Assembly (NCBI GenBank): GCA_034505795.1
Contig: JAPDQM010000004.1
Span: forward strand, 22,317 to 86,316
DNA from: Thermofontimicrobium_A sp034505795
GTDB lineage: Bacteria; Zhuqueibacterota; Zhuqueibacteria; Thermofontimicrobiales; Thermofontimicrobiaceae
Length of the DNA: 64,000 nucleotides
Direction of reading: 5' to 3'
A program made the translations under genes and the position numbers. The notes under the pieces are model-generated. The model was not told where the DNA came from. It saw nothing but the letters and a program-made list of their open reading frames with translations, and did not search any database. Shown here one piece after another: positions 34,005 through 42,781 of this stretch; the first letter of the stretch is position 1, and each line of letters starts with the position of its first letter.

Positions 34005-34634
34005 TTACTTTGAATAAAGCTCGACAATCAAGGATTCATTGATTGGATCTGGAATATCGACTCGATTGGGCACGCTCAAAAAGGTCCCGGTCAAATTGGC
34101 CTTATCCAGACTCAGCCAGGAATATTGACGATCATCCTTGATTTTTCGGAGTGACGAATGGATCACCGCCAGCTTTTTGCTTTTGTCCTGCACTTTAACT
34201 ACATCGCCAGCTCGCAGCGAATACGAAGGGATATCGACAATTTTATCATTTACCATAAAGTGCCGATGTCGGACCAACTGCCGTGCAGTCTTCCGCGAAG
34301 GCGCAAAGCCCAGGCGGTAGATCACATTGTCCAGGCGCCTTTCCAGCAGTTGCAGCAATACCTCGCCGGTGACGCCTTTCATTCGCTCGGCCTTCTCAAA
34401 ATAATTGCTAAATTGCTGTTCCAGAATGCCGTAGATGCGACGCACTTTCTGCTTCTCACGTAACTGCACGCCATATTCCGATTGCTTAAAACGACGTGTT
34501 CGACCGTGCTGCCCTGGAGCATAGCCCTTGCGTTCAAAGGGGCATTTATTCGTGTTGCACTTGATCCCCTTCAAAAATAGTTTCTGACCTTCCCGCCGAC
34601 ACTGTTTGCAAGCTGGTCCACTATATCTTGCCAT
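34005..34634 (-). CDS. rpsD: Ribosomal protein S4, zinc-binding form
   Basis: A 209-residue small-subunit primary assembly protein with a C-terminal S4 RNA-binding domain ('RLDNVIYRLGFAPSRKTARQ'). The N-terminus carries C9, C12, C26 and C31 in C-x2-C-x13-C-x4-C spacing, which marks the zinc-containing version. In enterobacteria S4 represses the alpha operon; no matching leader structure could be identified here. It lies between rpsK and rpoA. Confidence 0.97.
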   Translation of the reverse strand: MARYSGPACKQCRREGQKLFLKGIKCNTNKCPFERKGYAPGQHGRTRRFKQSEYGVQLREKQKVRRIYGILEQQFSNYFEKAERMKGVTGEVLLQLLERRLDNVIYRLGFAPSRKTARQLVRHRHFMVNDKIVDIPSYSLRAGDVVKVQDKSKKLAVIHSSLRKIKDDRQYSWLSLDKANLTGTFLSVPNRVDIPDPINESLIVELYSK

Positions 34635-34680
34635 CTATATTAAACCTCCACTGGTTGTTAATGAAAAATGAATTGATCAT

Positions 34681-35070
34681 TTAAACACGCCGTCGCTTGG
34701 GCGGACGACAGCCATTATGTGGGATCGGTGTCACATCTTTGATCGCTGTGATGGCCAATCCTGCGGCCTGAATCGATCGCACTGCAGGTTCTCGACCCGA
34801 ACCAGGACCTTTTACCAGCACTTCTACCCGGCGCAAACCCAATTCCATCGCCTCTTTCACTGCAGCTTCAGCAGCCAATTGCGCTGCAAAGGGGGTGCTT
34901 TTTCGCGAACCCTTGAATCCTACGCGGCCCGCCGATGCCCAAGAGATCACATTGCCGTAATTGTCGGTCAATGTTATGATGGTGTTATTAAAGGTCGCTT
35001 TAATATGAGCGACGCCTGTCGCTTCAACTTTTTCTCGTTTTTTCGTCCGTTTCGCTTTTGGAGCTGCCAA
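34681..35070 (-). CDS. rpsK: Ribosomal protein S11 (TTG start)
   Basis: A 129-residue 30S platform protein with 'VAHIKATFNNTIITLTD', GFKGSRKSTPFAAQ and the C-terminal HNGCRPPKRRRV. The start codon is TTG at 35070, with GGAGG six bases upstream; no ATG in this frame would give a full-length S11. It is separated from rpsM by 271 bp, unusually wide for this operon. Confidence 0.96.
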   Translation of the reverse strand: MAAPKAKRTKKREKVEATGVAHIKATFNNTIITLTDNYGNVISWASAGRVGFKGSRKSTPFAAQLAAEAAVKEAMELGLRRVEVLVKGPGSGREPAVRSIQAAGLAITAIKDVTPIPHNGCRPPKRRRV

Positions 35071-35341
35071 GTTAAACCTCCACCATATTTTTTAATATGA
35101 AACCCATAATTCTCTAAAAACTTTTTAAGCTGCTAATGGCGCTGATCCATTTATCAGACTGAACGCATCATTTTCAATTGCAGCGCTGCCTGTGCTCCGT
35201 TATTTTATCTTTGGTTATTTGACGAGCGAAGTTTTGTTCATTCCTGGTCATATCATCGCTCGTTGCAGCGCTTGGCAACCGCATTGGTCAATTACAATCG
35301 GCCTTGCCAATTCACCAGCCACAATTCCAACCATGCGCCAA
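35071..35341 (-). other. Wide spacer between rpsM and rpsK
   Basis: A 271-bp stretch with no open frame that looks like a gene. It contains an 8-bp inverted repeat ACGAGCGA (35222-35229) / TCGCTCGT (35256-35263) and ends in the rpsK ribosome site. No clear promoter or terminator was found. It could carry a control element for the rpsK-rpsD-rpoA-rplQ part. Confidence 0.4.
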
Positions 35342-35722
35342 TTATTTAGTAGCCTTTGCTTTCTTGCCGACGCCAACGGTTCTGCGTCGCCCCGATCGGG
35401 TGCGAGCATTGGTATGAGTCCGTTGCCCCCGCACTGGCAGGCCGCGGCGATGCCTGATGCCACGATAACATCCAATGTCCATCAGTCGCTTGATGTTCAT
35501 GGAGATTTCTGTCCGCAATCCACCTTCAACCTTGTAGTCGCCCAGAACGGTTCGAATCCGTCCAATCTCATCGTTCGTCAAATCTTTCACGCGGCGATCA
35601 GGATTCACCTGCGCCTTGCTCAATACTTCCTTGGATAAGGTCGGGCCAATACCAAAGATATATGTCAATGCGACTTCTACCCGCTTTTCTTTGGGAAGAT
35701 CTACTCCTGCAATACGAGCCAA
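35342..35722 (-). CDS. rpsM: Ribosomal protein S13 (TTG start)
   Basis: A 126-residue 30S head protein with 'ARIAGVDLPKEKRVEVALTY', RGIRHRRGLPVRGQRT and the basic tail GRRRTVGVGKKAKATK. It contacts the 50S subunit and P-site tRNA. TTG at 35722 is the start, since CAGGAGGAAATT directly precedes it and the protein then begins at the family's normal position. It follows rpmJ by 30 bp. Confidence 0.96.
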   Translation of the reverse strand: MARIAGVDLPKEKRVEVALTYIFGIGPTLSKEVLSKAQVNPDRRVKDLTNDEIGRIRTVLGDYKVEGGLRTEISMNIKRLMDIGCYRGIRHRRGLPVRGQRTHTNARTRSGRRRTVGVGKKAKATK

Positions 35723-35752
35723 AATTTCCTCCTGCTGCTAACTTTTACCCAA

Positions 35753-35866
35753 TTAACCCTGACGTTGTTTATGCCGAGGATTTTTGCAAATCACCCGGAC
35801 TCTACCTTTGCGCTTGATGATTTTACAGCTCTCGCACATTTTTTTTACTGATGATCGTACTTTCAT
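35753..35866 (-). CDS. rpmJ: Ribosomal protein L36
   Basis: A 37-codon gene from ATG at 35866. The product starts MKVRSSVKKM and has the zinc ligands C11, C14, C27 and H32, so it is the zinc-binding form. It lies in its usual place between infA and rpsM. L36 is a small 50S protein that stabilises rRNA near the central region of the subunit. Confidence 0.96.
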   Translation of the reverse strand: MKVRSSVKKMCESCKIIKRKGRVRVICKNPRHKQRQG

Positions 35867-35931
35867 AGCTGCTCCATTTTCTGTTGCAGAATGGTCTGCG
35901 ATATTCATAAAAATTCTTAATTCGATCTGTC

Positions 35932-36150
35932 TTATTTGTAACGATAGGTAATGCGGCCTCGCGATAGGTCGTACGGCGAAAGCTCTACCGTTACTTTATC
36001 GCCTGGTAGAATTTTTATAAAATGCATACGCATTTTTCCTGATATATGGGCCAACACAACATGGCCACTTTCTAATTCCACCTTAAAGGATGCATTGGGA
36101 AGAGTCTCAATAATGGTTCCGTCGACTTTTATTGGTTCTTCTTTCGGCAT
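35932..36150 (-). CDS. infA: Translation initiation factor IF-1
   Basis: A 72-residue OB-fold protein of the normal length with 'KVELESGHVVLAHISGKMR' and 'VELSPYDLSRGRITYRYK'. It binds the 30S A site during initiation. It lies between map and rpmJ, as in many bacteria. Confidence 0.97.
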   Translation of the reverse strand: MPKEEPIKVDGTIIETLPNASFKVELESGHVVLAHISGKMRMHFIKILPGDKVTVELSPYDLSRGRITYRYK

Positions 36151-36167
36151 AAATTAACTCTCCCGGT

Positions 36168-36920
36168 TCATAATCCCAATGTTAAAATCTCTGCGCCGTT
36201 CTCGGTAATGGCAATGGTGTGCTCAAAATGAGCCGATGGCAAACCGTCAGCAGTACGTACGGTCCATTTGTCGCTTTCATCAAAAAAGACCTCATATCCC
36301 CCCATGTTGACCATCGGTTCAATCGCCAGCACCATACCAACTTTCAAACGAGGACCCTGATTCGGCGGTCCATAATTTGGGATTTGGGGATCTTCGTGGA
36401 GCTTCCTGCCAACCCCATGCCCTACCAGATCACGCACCACTGAAAAGCCCGCCTGTTCCACATGGGTTTGAATCGTATGTGAAATATCCGACAACCGATT
36501 TCCTACTCGCGCCACGGCAATGCCTTTATAAAGCGCTTCTTGGGTAATTTTTAACAACCGCCTGGTCTGCTCGGGGATGCTCCCAATAACATACGTTTTA
36601 GCGCCATCACCGAAATAGCTTTCATACTCCACACCAATGTCCAGGCTCACGATCTGCCCTGGCTTGAGTCGCCGCTTATCCGGGATGCCGTGAACGACTT
36701 CGTCATCTATTGAAATGCATACACTGGCCGGGAAACCACGATAGCCCTTAAAGGCAGGCCGTGCCCCTCTGGCTCGAATAAACTTATCAACCTCGCGATC
36801 AATTTCCGCCGTTGCCACCCCCGGCTCCATCATCTTTTCCGCCAGTCGAAATGTTTCAACCACAAGCTGGCAGCTCTTGCGTATCTGCTCGATTTCACGG
36901 GGGCTCTTGATAACTATCAT
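36168..36920 (-). CDS. map: Methionine aminopeptidase, type I
   Basis: A 250-residue cytosolic enzyme that removes the initiator methionine. The dimetal ligands lie in SLDIGVEYESYFGDGAKTY (two Asp), GHGVGRKLHEDP (His), 'LAIEPMVNMGG' (Glu) and 'SAHFEHTIAITENGAEIL' (Glu). Its ATG overlaps the adk stop as ATGA, showing tight coupling. The adk-map-infA order is standard. Confidence 0.97.
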   Translation of the reverse strand: MIVIKSPREIEQIRKSCQLVVETFRLAEKMMEPGVATAEIDREVDKFIRARGARPAFKGYRGFPASVCISIDDEVVHGIPDKRRLKPGQIVSLDIGVEYESYFGDGAKTYVIGSIPEQTRRLLKITQEALYKGIAVARVGNRLSDISHTIQTHVEQAGFSVVRDLVGHGVGRKLHEDPQIPNYGPPNQGPRLKVGMVLAIEPMVNMGGYEVFFDESDKWTVRTADGLPSAHFEHTIAITENGAEILTLGL

Positions 36921-37567
36921 CTATTTTCTTCTATAATAGCCCTTAGCTTTGCCTGGATCTGTTCGACAGTTCCTTCAGCGTCAACGACAAGCAACTTTGC
37001 CTGCTGTTGGAAATAATTTTTTAGCGGCTTGGTTTTTTCTTCATAAACCTTGAGCCGATTTCGGACCGTATCCGGAGCGTCATCGGATCGCTGAATAACC
37101 GTGCCGCCGCATTTTGCACAACGATGATCTGCTGGTGGCGGATTTGTCAACAAATTATAATCCTGCCCGCACTGGCTGCAAACCCGCCGATTTGTTAGCC
37201 GCGCTACGATCTTTTCCGTCTCTAATTCTAAATCCAATACCCAATCAATCGCTTTGGCCTGTTGCTGCAATTCTGCATCCAATGCCGCCGCTTGCTCGAT
37301 GGTTCGTGGAAAACCATCCAAAATAAAGCCACCTTCACAATCGGCTTGCTGCAGTCGCTCTTTGATCAATCGGATCATTAAATTGTCTGGGACCAATTCG
37401 CCGCGATCCATGTAGGATTGCGCTTGAATGCCTAGTTCGCTACGCTGCGCCACTGCCGACCGCAAAATATCTCCGGTTGAAATATTGGGGATACCGTATC
37501 GCGCACTGAGCAATTTGCCCTGCGTTCCTTTACCGGTTCCCGGTGCGCCCAACATGATCAATCGCAT
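36917..37567 (-). CDS. adk: Adenylate kinase, zinc-LID form
   Basis: A 216-residue kinase that interconverts ATP + AMP and 2 ADP. ATG at 37567 is preferred over an in-frame TTG two codons earlier because AAGGGA is spaced six bases before it. The P-loop is GAPGTGKGTQ. The LID carries CSQCG and CAKCGG, a four-cysteine zinc site as in Gram-positive enzymes. It overlaps map by four bases and follows secY. Confidence 0.97.
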   Translation of the reverse strand: MRLIMLGAPGTGKGTQGKLLSARYGIPNISTGDILRSAVAQRSELGIQAQSYMDRGELVPDNLMIRLIKERLQQADCEGGFILDGFPRTIEQAAALDAELQQQAKAIDWVLDLELETEKIVARLTNRRVCSQCGQDYNLLTNPPPADHRCAKCGGTVIQRSDDAPDTVRNRLKVYEEKTKPLKNYFQQQAKLLVVDAEGTVEQIQAKLRAIIEENR

Positions 37568-37603
37568 AGCCAATCCCTTGTCGCCGACATCAAATTAGCA
37601 GTC

Positions 37604-38935
37604 CTAATAACGACGACGGCCACGGATTTTGCCGCCTTTGATAAAACCATCATAATGGCGCATGAGCAATTGCGATTCCATTTGCTGCAGCGTATCCAGC
37701 GCAACACCCACGATGATCAGCAGTGAGGTCCCGCCAAAGAACGATGCAAAGGTAAACGACACATTACTGAATTTGGTAATAAAATATGGGAAAATAGCCA
37801 CAATGGCCAAAAAGATCGAGCCCGGTAATGTAATTCGGGTTAAAATATTGTCGATAAATTCGGCCGTCTTTTTTCCTGGTCGGACGCCTGGAATAAAGCC
37901 ACCGTATTTTTTCATATTGTCAGCCACATCGATGGGGTTGAAAGCAATCGCCGTGTAAAAATAAGTAAAAAAGACGATCATCGCGCCATAGATGATCCAA
38001 TAAACGACCGATGTATGCTCAAAATAGCTGACCATGGTGTTCACAAAATCGCTGCCCGGGAAAAATGTCTTGATCGTACTGGGAATAAACAGGATCGATT
38101 GGGCAAAAATAATTGGCATCACGCCCGCCGTATTCACCCGCAGCGGTATATGCGTGCTTTGTCCGCCGTATACTTTGCGTCCGATCACTCGCTTCGCATA
38201 TTGCACCGGGATTTTCCGCATCGCCTGGGTCAATGCCACCACCCCAGCTACGGTCGCAATCATGATGGCAAACAACAGCACTTCTGCCAGCAAGCCTCGA
38301 TTGCCGCCGATCACCTGGTCAATCTCGGTGGCGATGGCATTGGGAAACCGTGCAACAATTCCCGTAAAAATGATCAGCGAAATACCGTTGCCAATTCCCC
38401 GCTCCGTGATTTGCTCGCCCAGCCACATGATCAGCACACAACCGCTGGCCATAGTCAGCGTGGTCATGATCCGGAACAGAAAACCCGGATTTGGCACAAT
38501 CGCCTGACTGCCGAGTGGGGTGATGCTTTCGAGAAAAACCGCTAAACCGTAGGCTTGCAACGAGCTAATCAAAACCGTGCCATAACGCGTGTATTGAGTA
38601 ATTTTCTTCCGACCTTCCTCGCCCTCTTTTTGCAGCTTCTGAAAATAGGGAACGACTGCACCCAACAACTGCAAAATAATTGAGGCAGAGATATAGGGCA
38701 TGATACCCAACGCGAAGACCGTCGCCTGCAACAGTGCTCCACCTGCAAACATGTCATAGAGACTAAAAATGCCGCCGCCCCCCATGCGTTGAAAATACTC
38801 AAACAGCGCTTTCCCATTAATTCCAGGCACAGGAATGTGGCCGCCAATCCGATCGACAATCAGTAACGCCAGCGTAAAGAAAATCCGCTTCTTGAGATCA
38901 GGAATACGAAAAACATTCTGAAACGATTTGATCAT
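37604..38935 (-). CDS. secY: Protein translocase subunit SecY
   Basis: A 443-residue, ten-helix channel subunit of the Sec translocon. Family motifs include GHIPVPGINGKAL in helix 1, 'QLLGAVVPYFQKLQKEGEEG' and 'GFIPGVRPGKKTAEFIDNIL'. It exports the many signal-peptide proteins in region 1. The start overlaps the rplO stop as ATGA. Confidence 0.97.
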   Translation of the reverse strand: MIKSFQNVFRIPDLKKRIFFTLALLIVDRIGGHIPVPGINGKALFEYFQRMGGGGIFSLYDMFAGGALLQATVFALGIMPYISASIILQLLGAVVPYFQKLQKEGEEGRKKITQYTRYGTVLISSLQAYGLAVFLESITPLGSQAIVPNPGFLFRIMTTLTMASGCVLIMWLGEQITERGIGNGISLIIFTGIVARFPNAIATEIDQVIGGNRGLLAEVLLFAIMIATVAGVVALTQAMRKIPVQYAKRVIGRKVYGGQSTHIPLRVNTAGVMPIIFAQSILFIPSTIKTFFPGSDFVNTMVSYFEHTSVVYWIIYGAMIVFFTYFYTAIAFNPIDVADNMKKYGGFIPGVRPGKKTAEFIDNILTRITLPGSIFLAIVAIFPYFITKFSNVSFTFASFFGGTSLLIIVGVALDTLQQMESQLLMRHYDGFIKGGKIRGRRRY

Positions 38936-39372
38936 AGAATCTCGACCCTCCCCTGTGCCGCCACAATCTTATCTCTGGCTGAGGCCGAGAAGGCATGGGC
39001 GTGGATCTCCAACTGTCGTTTGATGTCCCCATTCCCAAGAATTTTCACCTTCTGATGTTTTTTGCGGATCAGTCCTCGCTCAAATAGCACCTGGGGATTA
39101 ATCGTAGTAAGATCGTCCAGCCGGTCCAGATCGCTCAGATTGACCACCTGATACTCCTCACGCGAGCGATTATGAAAACCGCGTTTCGGCAGCCGACGCT
39201 GCAGGGGCGTTTGGCCACCTTCAAAGCCTCGTTTATGCTTAAAGCCTGATCGTGACCCGGCGCCTTTCTCACCACGGCAACTGGTGCCACCGTGACCAGA
39301 TCCCTGGCCGCGGCCCACTCGTTTGCGCTTCTTGCGTGAATACGGTGCGTATGTCAAAGTTCCCAAATTCAT
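38932..39372 (-). CDS. rplO: Ribosomal protein L15
   Basis: A 146-residue 50S assembly protein with the flexible glycine-rich N-terminal arm ('RKKRKRVGRGQGSGHGGTS', KGAGSRSGFKHKRGFEGGQ) and a globular C-terminal domain. It overlaps secY by four bases and follows rpmD closely. Confidence 0.97.
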   Translation of the reverse strand: MNLGTLTYAPYSRKKRKRVGRGQGSGHGGTSCRGEKGAGSRSGFKHKRGFEGGQTPLQRRLPKRGFHNRSREEYQVVNLSDLDRLDDLTTINPQVLFERGLIRKKHQKVKILGNGDIKRQLEIHAHAFSASARDKIVAAQGRVEIL

Positions 39373-39388
39373 GACGTCCTCATTGCAG

Positions 39389-39595
39389 TTATTCAGTCTC
39401 TTCTACTTCAACTAAGTGACTCACCTTGTTTATCATGCCCCGAATCTGCGGCGTGTCATTGTGCTCTACCGTCTGATGCAGCCGATGAATCCCCAAAGCC
39501 CGAATCGTCAGCTTCTGTTTTTTCAAGTGACCGATTGGACTACGTTTCAGGGTGATTCGGACCTTTTTGTTCTTCTTTTCAGCCATAGCAATCAT
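39389..39595 (-). CDS. rpmD: Ribosomal protein L30
   Basis: A small 50S protein with 'VRITLKRSPIGHLKKQKLTI', 'ALGIHRLHQTVEHNDTPQIR' and GMINKVSHLVEV. Two starts are possible: ATG 39595 (68 residues) and ATG 39586 (65 residues, beginning MAEKKN). Neither has a strong ribosome site, so the exact N-terminus is uncertain. Placed between rpsE and rplO as usual. Confidence 0.95.
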   Translation of the reverse strand: MIAMAEKKNKKVRITLKRSPIGHLKKQKLTIRALGIHRLHQTVEHNDTPQIRGMINKVSHLVEVEETE

Positions 39596-39625
39596 CTACC
39601 CAAGCTTTGCAGTTCATCACCGCCA

Positions 39626-40147
39626 TCAGGATAGCGGCGAAGTAAACACTTCTTTATAAGTCAAACCTTTTTTTCGGGCAATAACACTGACATCCAGCAA
39701 ACTTTCCAATGCCCGCATCGTTGCCTTTACAACATTCTGGGCATTGGACGAGCCCATGGATTTTGTCAACACATTTTGGACCCCAACGGCTTCCAGCACC
39801 GCTCGCACCGGGCCACCCGCAATTAATCCCGTACCTGGCGAGGCTGGCTTTAAGAACACCCTCGCCGCTCCAAATTTCGCGGTGATCTCGTGGGGAATCG
39901 TTCCATTGATAATGGGAATTCGCACCAGATTCTTTTTGGCCGCTTCCGTGCCCTTATTAATCGCATCGGTCACTTCATTGGCCTTGCCCAGGCCAATGCC
40001 CACATGACCATTCCGATCGCCGACCACCACGATGGCATTAAAACCAAAGCGACGCCCACCTTTTACTACTTTCGCCACACGATTGATTTGCACCACTCGT
40101 TCTTTTAAATCCAACTCACTGGGACTTATGCGCTCAATTTTTTTCAC
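39626..40147 (-). CDS. rpsE: Ribosomal protein S5 (GTG start)
   Basis: A 173-residue 30S protein important for decoding fidelity. GTG at 40147 is chosen because GTGGAG lies nine bases before it; an in-frame GTG at 40162 would have no ribosome site. Motifs: 'VVKGGRRFGFNAIVVVGDRN', GHVGIGLGKANEV and 'SMGSSNAQNVVKATM'. Confidence 0.96.
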   Translation of the reverse strand: MKKIERISPSELDLKERVVQINRVAKVVKGGRRFGFNAIVVVGDRNGHVGIGLGKANEVTDAINKGTEAAKKNLVRIPIINGTIPHEITAKFGAARVFLKPASPGTGLIAGGPVRAVLEAVGVQNVLTKSMGSSNAQNVVKATMRALESLLDVSVIARKKGLTYKEVFTSPLS

Positions 40148-40174
40148 GAATATTTTCTCCACTTTGGTTGACTG

Positions 40175-40549
40175 TTAAAATTTTAATCCGCCTTCCCGAG
40201 CAGCATCAGCCACCGCCTTGACTCGACCGTGATAGATATAACCATTGCGATCGAATACCACTTGCTCCACGTTTAATTCTTTCGCTTTTTTGGCGATGCC
40301 CAGACCAACAATTTTTGAAACTTCCATACGGTTTTTCGCCTTGCTGACCGCTTCTTTTAATTCGCCGGTAAGACTCGAGACACCGGTGATGGTTCGCTGC
40401 TGAGTATCATCGACCAGCTGGGCGTAAATATGCTTGAGGCTTTTAAAAACCACCAGCCGCGGTTTTTCTGGCGTACCGAAAACCACCTTGCGGATATGTT
40501 TCTTTTTGCGTAACCGAGCCAGTTCGCTCTTGTTCTTCTTTGATTTCAT
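40175..40549 (-). CDS. rplR: Ribosomal protein L18
   Basis: A 124-residue 5S rRNA-binding protein with KPRLVVFKSLKHIYAQLVDD and 'VVFDRNGYIYHGRVKAVAD' then AAREGGLKF. It is of normal length and sits between rplF and rpsE. Confidence 0.97.
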   Translation of the reverse strand: MKSKKNKSELARLRKKKHIRKVVFGTPEKPRLVVFKSLKHIYAQLVDDTQQRTITGVSSLTGELKEAVSKAKNRMEVSKIVGLGIAKKAKELNVEQVVFDRNGYIYHGRVKAVADAAREGGLKF

Positions 40550-40596
40550 ATTGCGCTAGTCTTTCATGATTTTAACGAGATTATCCTTCAACAACA

Positions 40597-41139
40597 TTAA
40601 GCGGCTGTTTTGCCAGCCTTGCGACGAATGTATTCGTCCTGGTATTTGATTCCCTTGCCTTTGTAAGGTTCGGGCGGACGGAACGATCGAATCTTGGCGG
40701 CCACCTGCCCTACCAACTGTTTATCAATGCCCTTGACCACAAGGCTGGTTGGACTCTCCACCACCACTTCAATTCCCGCCGGCAATTTAAACAGAATCGG
40801 ATGGGTATAACCCAAATTTAGCAGCAAATGCTTGCCTTTTAATTCAGCACGATAGCCAACGCCAACAATTTCCAGCCGCTTCGTAAATCCCTGAGTCACC
40901 CCCAACACCATGTTATTGATCAGCGCTCGATAAAGACCATGCAGCGCCCGATGCGGTTTATTGTTCGTCGCTCGCTTCACATGGATCAGCCGCTGATCCG
41001 CCTCATAACTGATCTCGATGGCCGGATGTAACGCTTGCTGCAAAGACACATTGCCCTTCGCTACTTTTATGTTATGTTCATCAAGCTGAATATCTACGCC
41101 GGAGGGCACTGCAATCGGTTTTTTACCTACTCGCGACAA
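40597..41139 (-). CDS. rplF: Ribosomal protein L6 (TTG start)
   Basis: A 180-residue 50S protein near the factor-binding site, with two repeated domains; motifs 'SRVGKKPIAVPSGVDIQLDE' and 'RSFRPPEPYKGKGIKYQDEY'. The start is TTG at 41139, seven bases after GGAG; it gives the standard (M)SRVGKKPI beginning. Confidence 0.96.
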   Translation of the reverse strand: MSRVGKKPIAVPSGVDIQLDEHNIKVAKGNVSLQQALHPAIEISYEADQRLIHVKRATNNKPHRALHGLYRALINNMVLGVTQGFTKRLEIVGVGYRAELKGKHLLLNLGYTHPILFKLPAGIEVVVESPTSLVVKGIDKQLVGQVAAKIRSFRPPEPYKGKGIKYQDEYIRRKAGKTAA

Positions 41140-41160
41140 TGTAATACTCCCTTTCCTGAT

Positions 41161-41559
41161 TTACCAGATATAGCACAACACTTCGCCACCGACACCATAC
41201 TGCCGGGCCTGGCGATCCGTGATCACGCCTTTTGATGTTGATAAAATAGCGATGCCCAAATTATTCAGCACCCGAGGAATCTCAGTCGCCCGGACGTATT
41301 TCTTCAGCCCAGGTCGGGTCACCTTCTGTAAGGCGTTGATCACACTCTTTTCCTGCTCATCATATTTTAAATAGATGCGGAGCATGCCCTGCTTATCATC
41401 ATCGATCTTGATGTAGCTCTGGATGTAGCGATACTCCAGCAAAATTTTAGTGATATCCTCTTTCATCCTCGAATATGGAATATCAACTTTGGTATGTTTT
41501 GCCTTGATGGCATTTCGCATCCTCGTTAAATAATCCGCAATTGGATCAGTCATTGACAT
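41161..41559 (-). CDS. rpsH: Ribosomal protein S8
   Basis: A 132-residue 16S rRNA central-domain protein: 'TDPIADYLTRMRNAIKAKHT' and the C-terminal 'GIAILSTSKGVITDRQARQY'. S8 represses the spc operon in E. coli; no clear target site was recognised here. Starts at 41559 or two codons later at 41553 are both possible. Confidence 0.97.
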   Translation of the reverse strand: MSMTDPIADYLTRMRNAIKAKHTKVDIPYSRMKEDITKILLEYRYIQSYIKIDDDKQGMLRIYLKYDEQEKSVINALQKVTRPGLKKYVRATEIPRVLNNLGIAILSTSKGVITDRQARQYGVGGEVLCYIW

Positions 41560-41591
41560 TCGCTATTTCTCCATATAAAAGTACTCTAACT

Positions 41592-41777
41592 CTACCAGCT
41601 TGCTTTTGTAACCCCGGGGATCTGTCCCTGCAATGCCAATTCTCTTAAACAGAGACGGCAGAGTCCAAATTTGCGATAATATGCCCGGGGACGCCCACAG
41701 CGGGAACAGCGATTATATTTGCGTACCTTGAATTTCGGTTCTCGTTTGGACTTCTCAATGAGAGCTCGTCTTGCCAA
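41592..41777 (-). CDS. rpsN: Ribosomal protein S14, zinc form (TTG start)
   Basis: A 61-residue protein, the usual length of the zinc-type S14, with CSRCGR and CRLCLR zinc ligands. TTG at 41777 is the start because AAGGAGAAGATCAA precedes it and the protein then begins (M)ARRALIEK, the family norm. An upstream in-frame TTG would overlap the ribosome site. Confidence 0.95.
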   Translation of the reverse strand: MARRALIEKSKREPKFKVRKYNRCSRCGRPRAYYRKFGLCRLCLRELALQGQIPGVTKASW

Positions 41778-41817
41778 ATTGATCTTCTCCTTCAATACTT
41801 TCGGTTAAACAATTCGT

Positions 41818-42390
41818 TTATGCGGCACGCGCTTCGGTTGACTTTTTCATAAACGGCATGCCAAAGGCGTTCAACAATTCGATTCCTTCCTCATCCGTTT
41901 TAGCGGTAGTGACGATAGTGATATTCATTCCGCGAATTTTCTCAATCTTATCATAGTTGATTTCGGGAAACACTATCTGCTCCTTCAATCCCAAATTAAA
42001 ATTACCTCGACCATCCATCGATCGGTCCGATAGGCCCCGGAAATCACGCACCCGTGGAATAGCAATATTGATCAGTCGATCCAGGAATTCGTACATGCGC
42101 CAGCCGCGCAGCGTAACAAAACAACCAATTGGCATGCCTTCCCGCAGTTTGAAATTCGAGATCGATTTTCGTGCTTTGCTGATGGTCGGCCGCTGACCAG
42201 CAATCGCCATTAGCTCCTCGACCGCGGTCTCCAGCGATTTGCTATTTTCGATGGCATCGCCAACACCCATGTTCAGCACGATTTTGGTCAGCCGCGGCAC
42301 CTGCATAATGTTTTTATAATTGAACTTCTTCTTCAAGCCGGGAATAATTTCTTCGCGATATTTCTTCAATAATCTGGGATAATATTCCAT
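41818..42390 (-). CDS. rplE: Ribosomal protein L5
   Basis: A 190-residue 5S rRNA and P-site contact protein with 'VPRLTKIVLNMGVGDAIENS', 'TISKARKSISNFKLREGMPI' and 'RGMNITIVTTAKTDEEGIEL'. It is slightly longer than average (about 180) through a short C-terminal tail. Confidence 0.97.
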   Translation of the reverse strand: MEYYPRLLKKYREEIIPGLKKKFNYKNIMQVPRLTKIVLNMGVGDAIENSKSLETAVEELMAIAGQRPTISKARKSISNFKLREGMPIGCFVTLRGWRMYEFLDRLINIAIPRVRDFRGLSDRSMDGRGNFNLGLKEQIVFPEINYDKIEKIRGMNITIVTTAKTDEEGIELLNAFGMPFMKKSTEARAA

Positions 42391-42421
42391 GGTTTTGCCT
42401 ACCCACTAATAATTGATTTGA

Positions 42422-42760
42422 CTATGACGTTTTGGTGACCAGCATTTCACCGCATTTTTTGCAATAGCGGTACCGCACGGTTTTTCGTTTGGTCTCCTCT
42501 CTCACCACTTTCATGCCGGTCTTGGTAAGTTGATTGCACTTCGGACACACCACCATCGCATTGGAAGCATGAATCGGCGCTTCACGCTCGATGATGCCAC
42601 CCTGGGGAAGCTTCTGATTGGGCCGAGTGTGTCGCTTGATAAAATTCACCCCTTCAACAATAATCTCCTGCTCTGCCGGGTATACCTTCAACACCCGGCC
42701 CTGTTTGCCGCGGTCATCGCCAGTGATGATCTGAACGATATCATCTTTTTTGATATGCAT
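42422..42760 (-). CDS. rplX: Ribosomal protein L24 with paired CxxC motifs
   Basis: A 112-residue 50S assembly initiator with an N-terminal KOW motif ('KKDDIVQIITGDDRGKQGRV'). The C-terminal part carries CPKC and CKKC, a zinc-ribbon-like pair seen in some phyla and absent from E. coli L24. Confidence 0.96.
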   Translation of the reverse strand: MHIKKDDIVQIITGDDRGKQGRVLKVYPAEQEIIVEGVNFIKRHTRPNQKLPQGGIIEREAPIHASNAMVVCPKCNQLTKTGMKVVREETKRKTVRYRYCKKCGEMLVTKTS

Positions 42761-42781
42761 AATATTTCTCCACCTCTTTCC

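Noticed and set aside
35192..35638. Plus-strand frame of 148 codons covering the rpsM region
   Set aside because: Mostly antisense to rpsM, with no ribosome site or recognisable motif.
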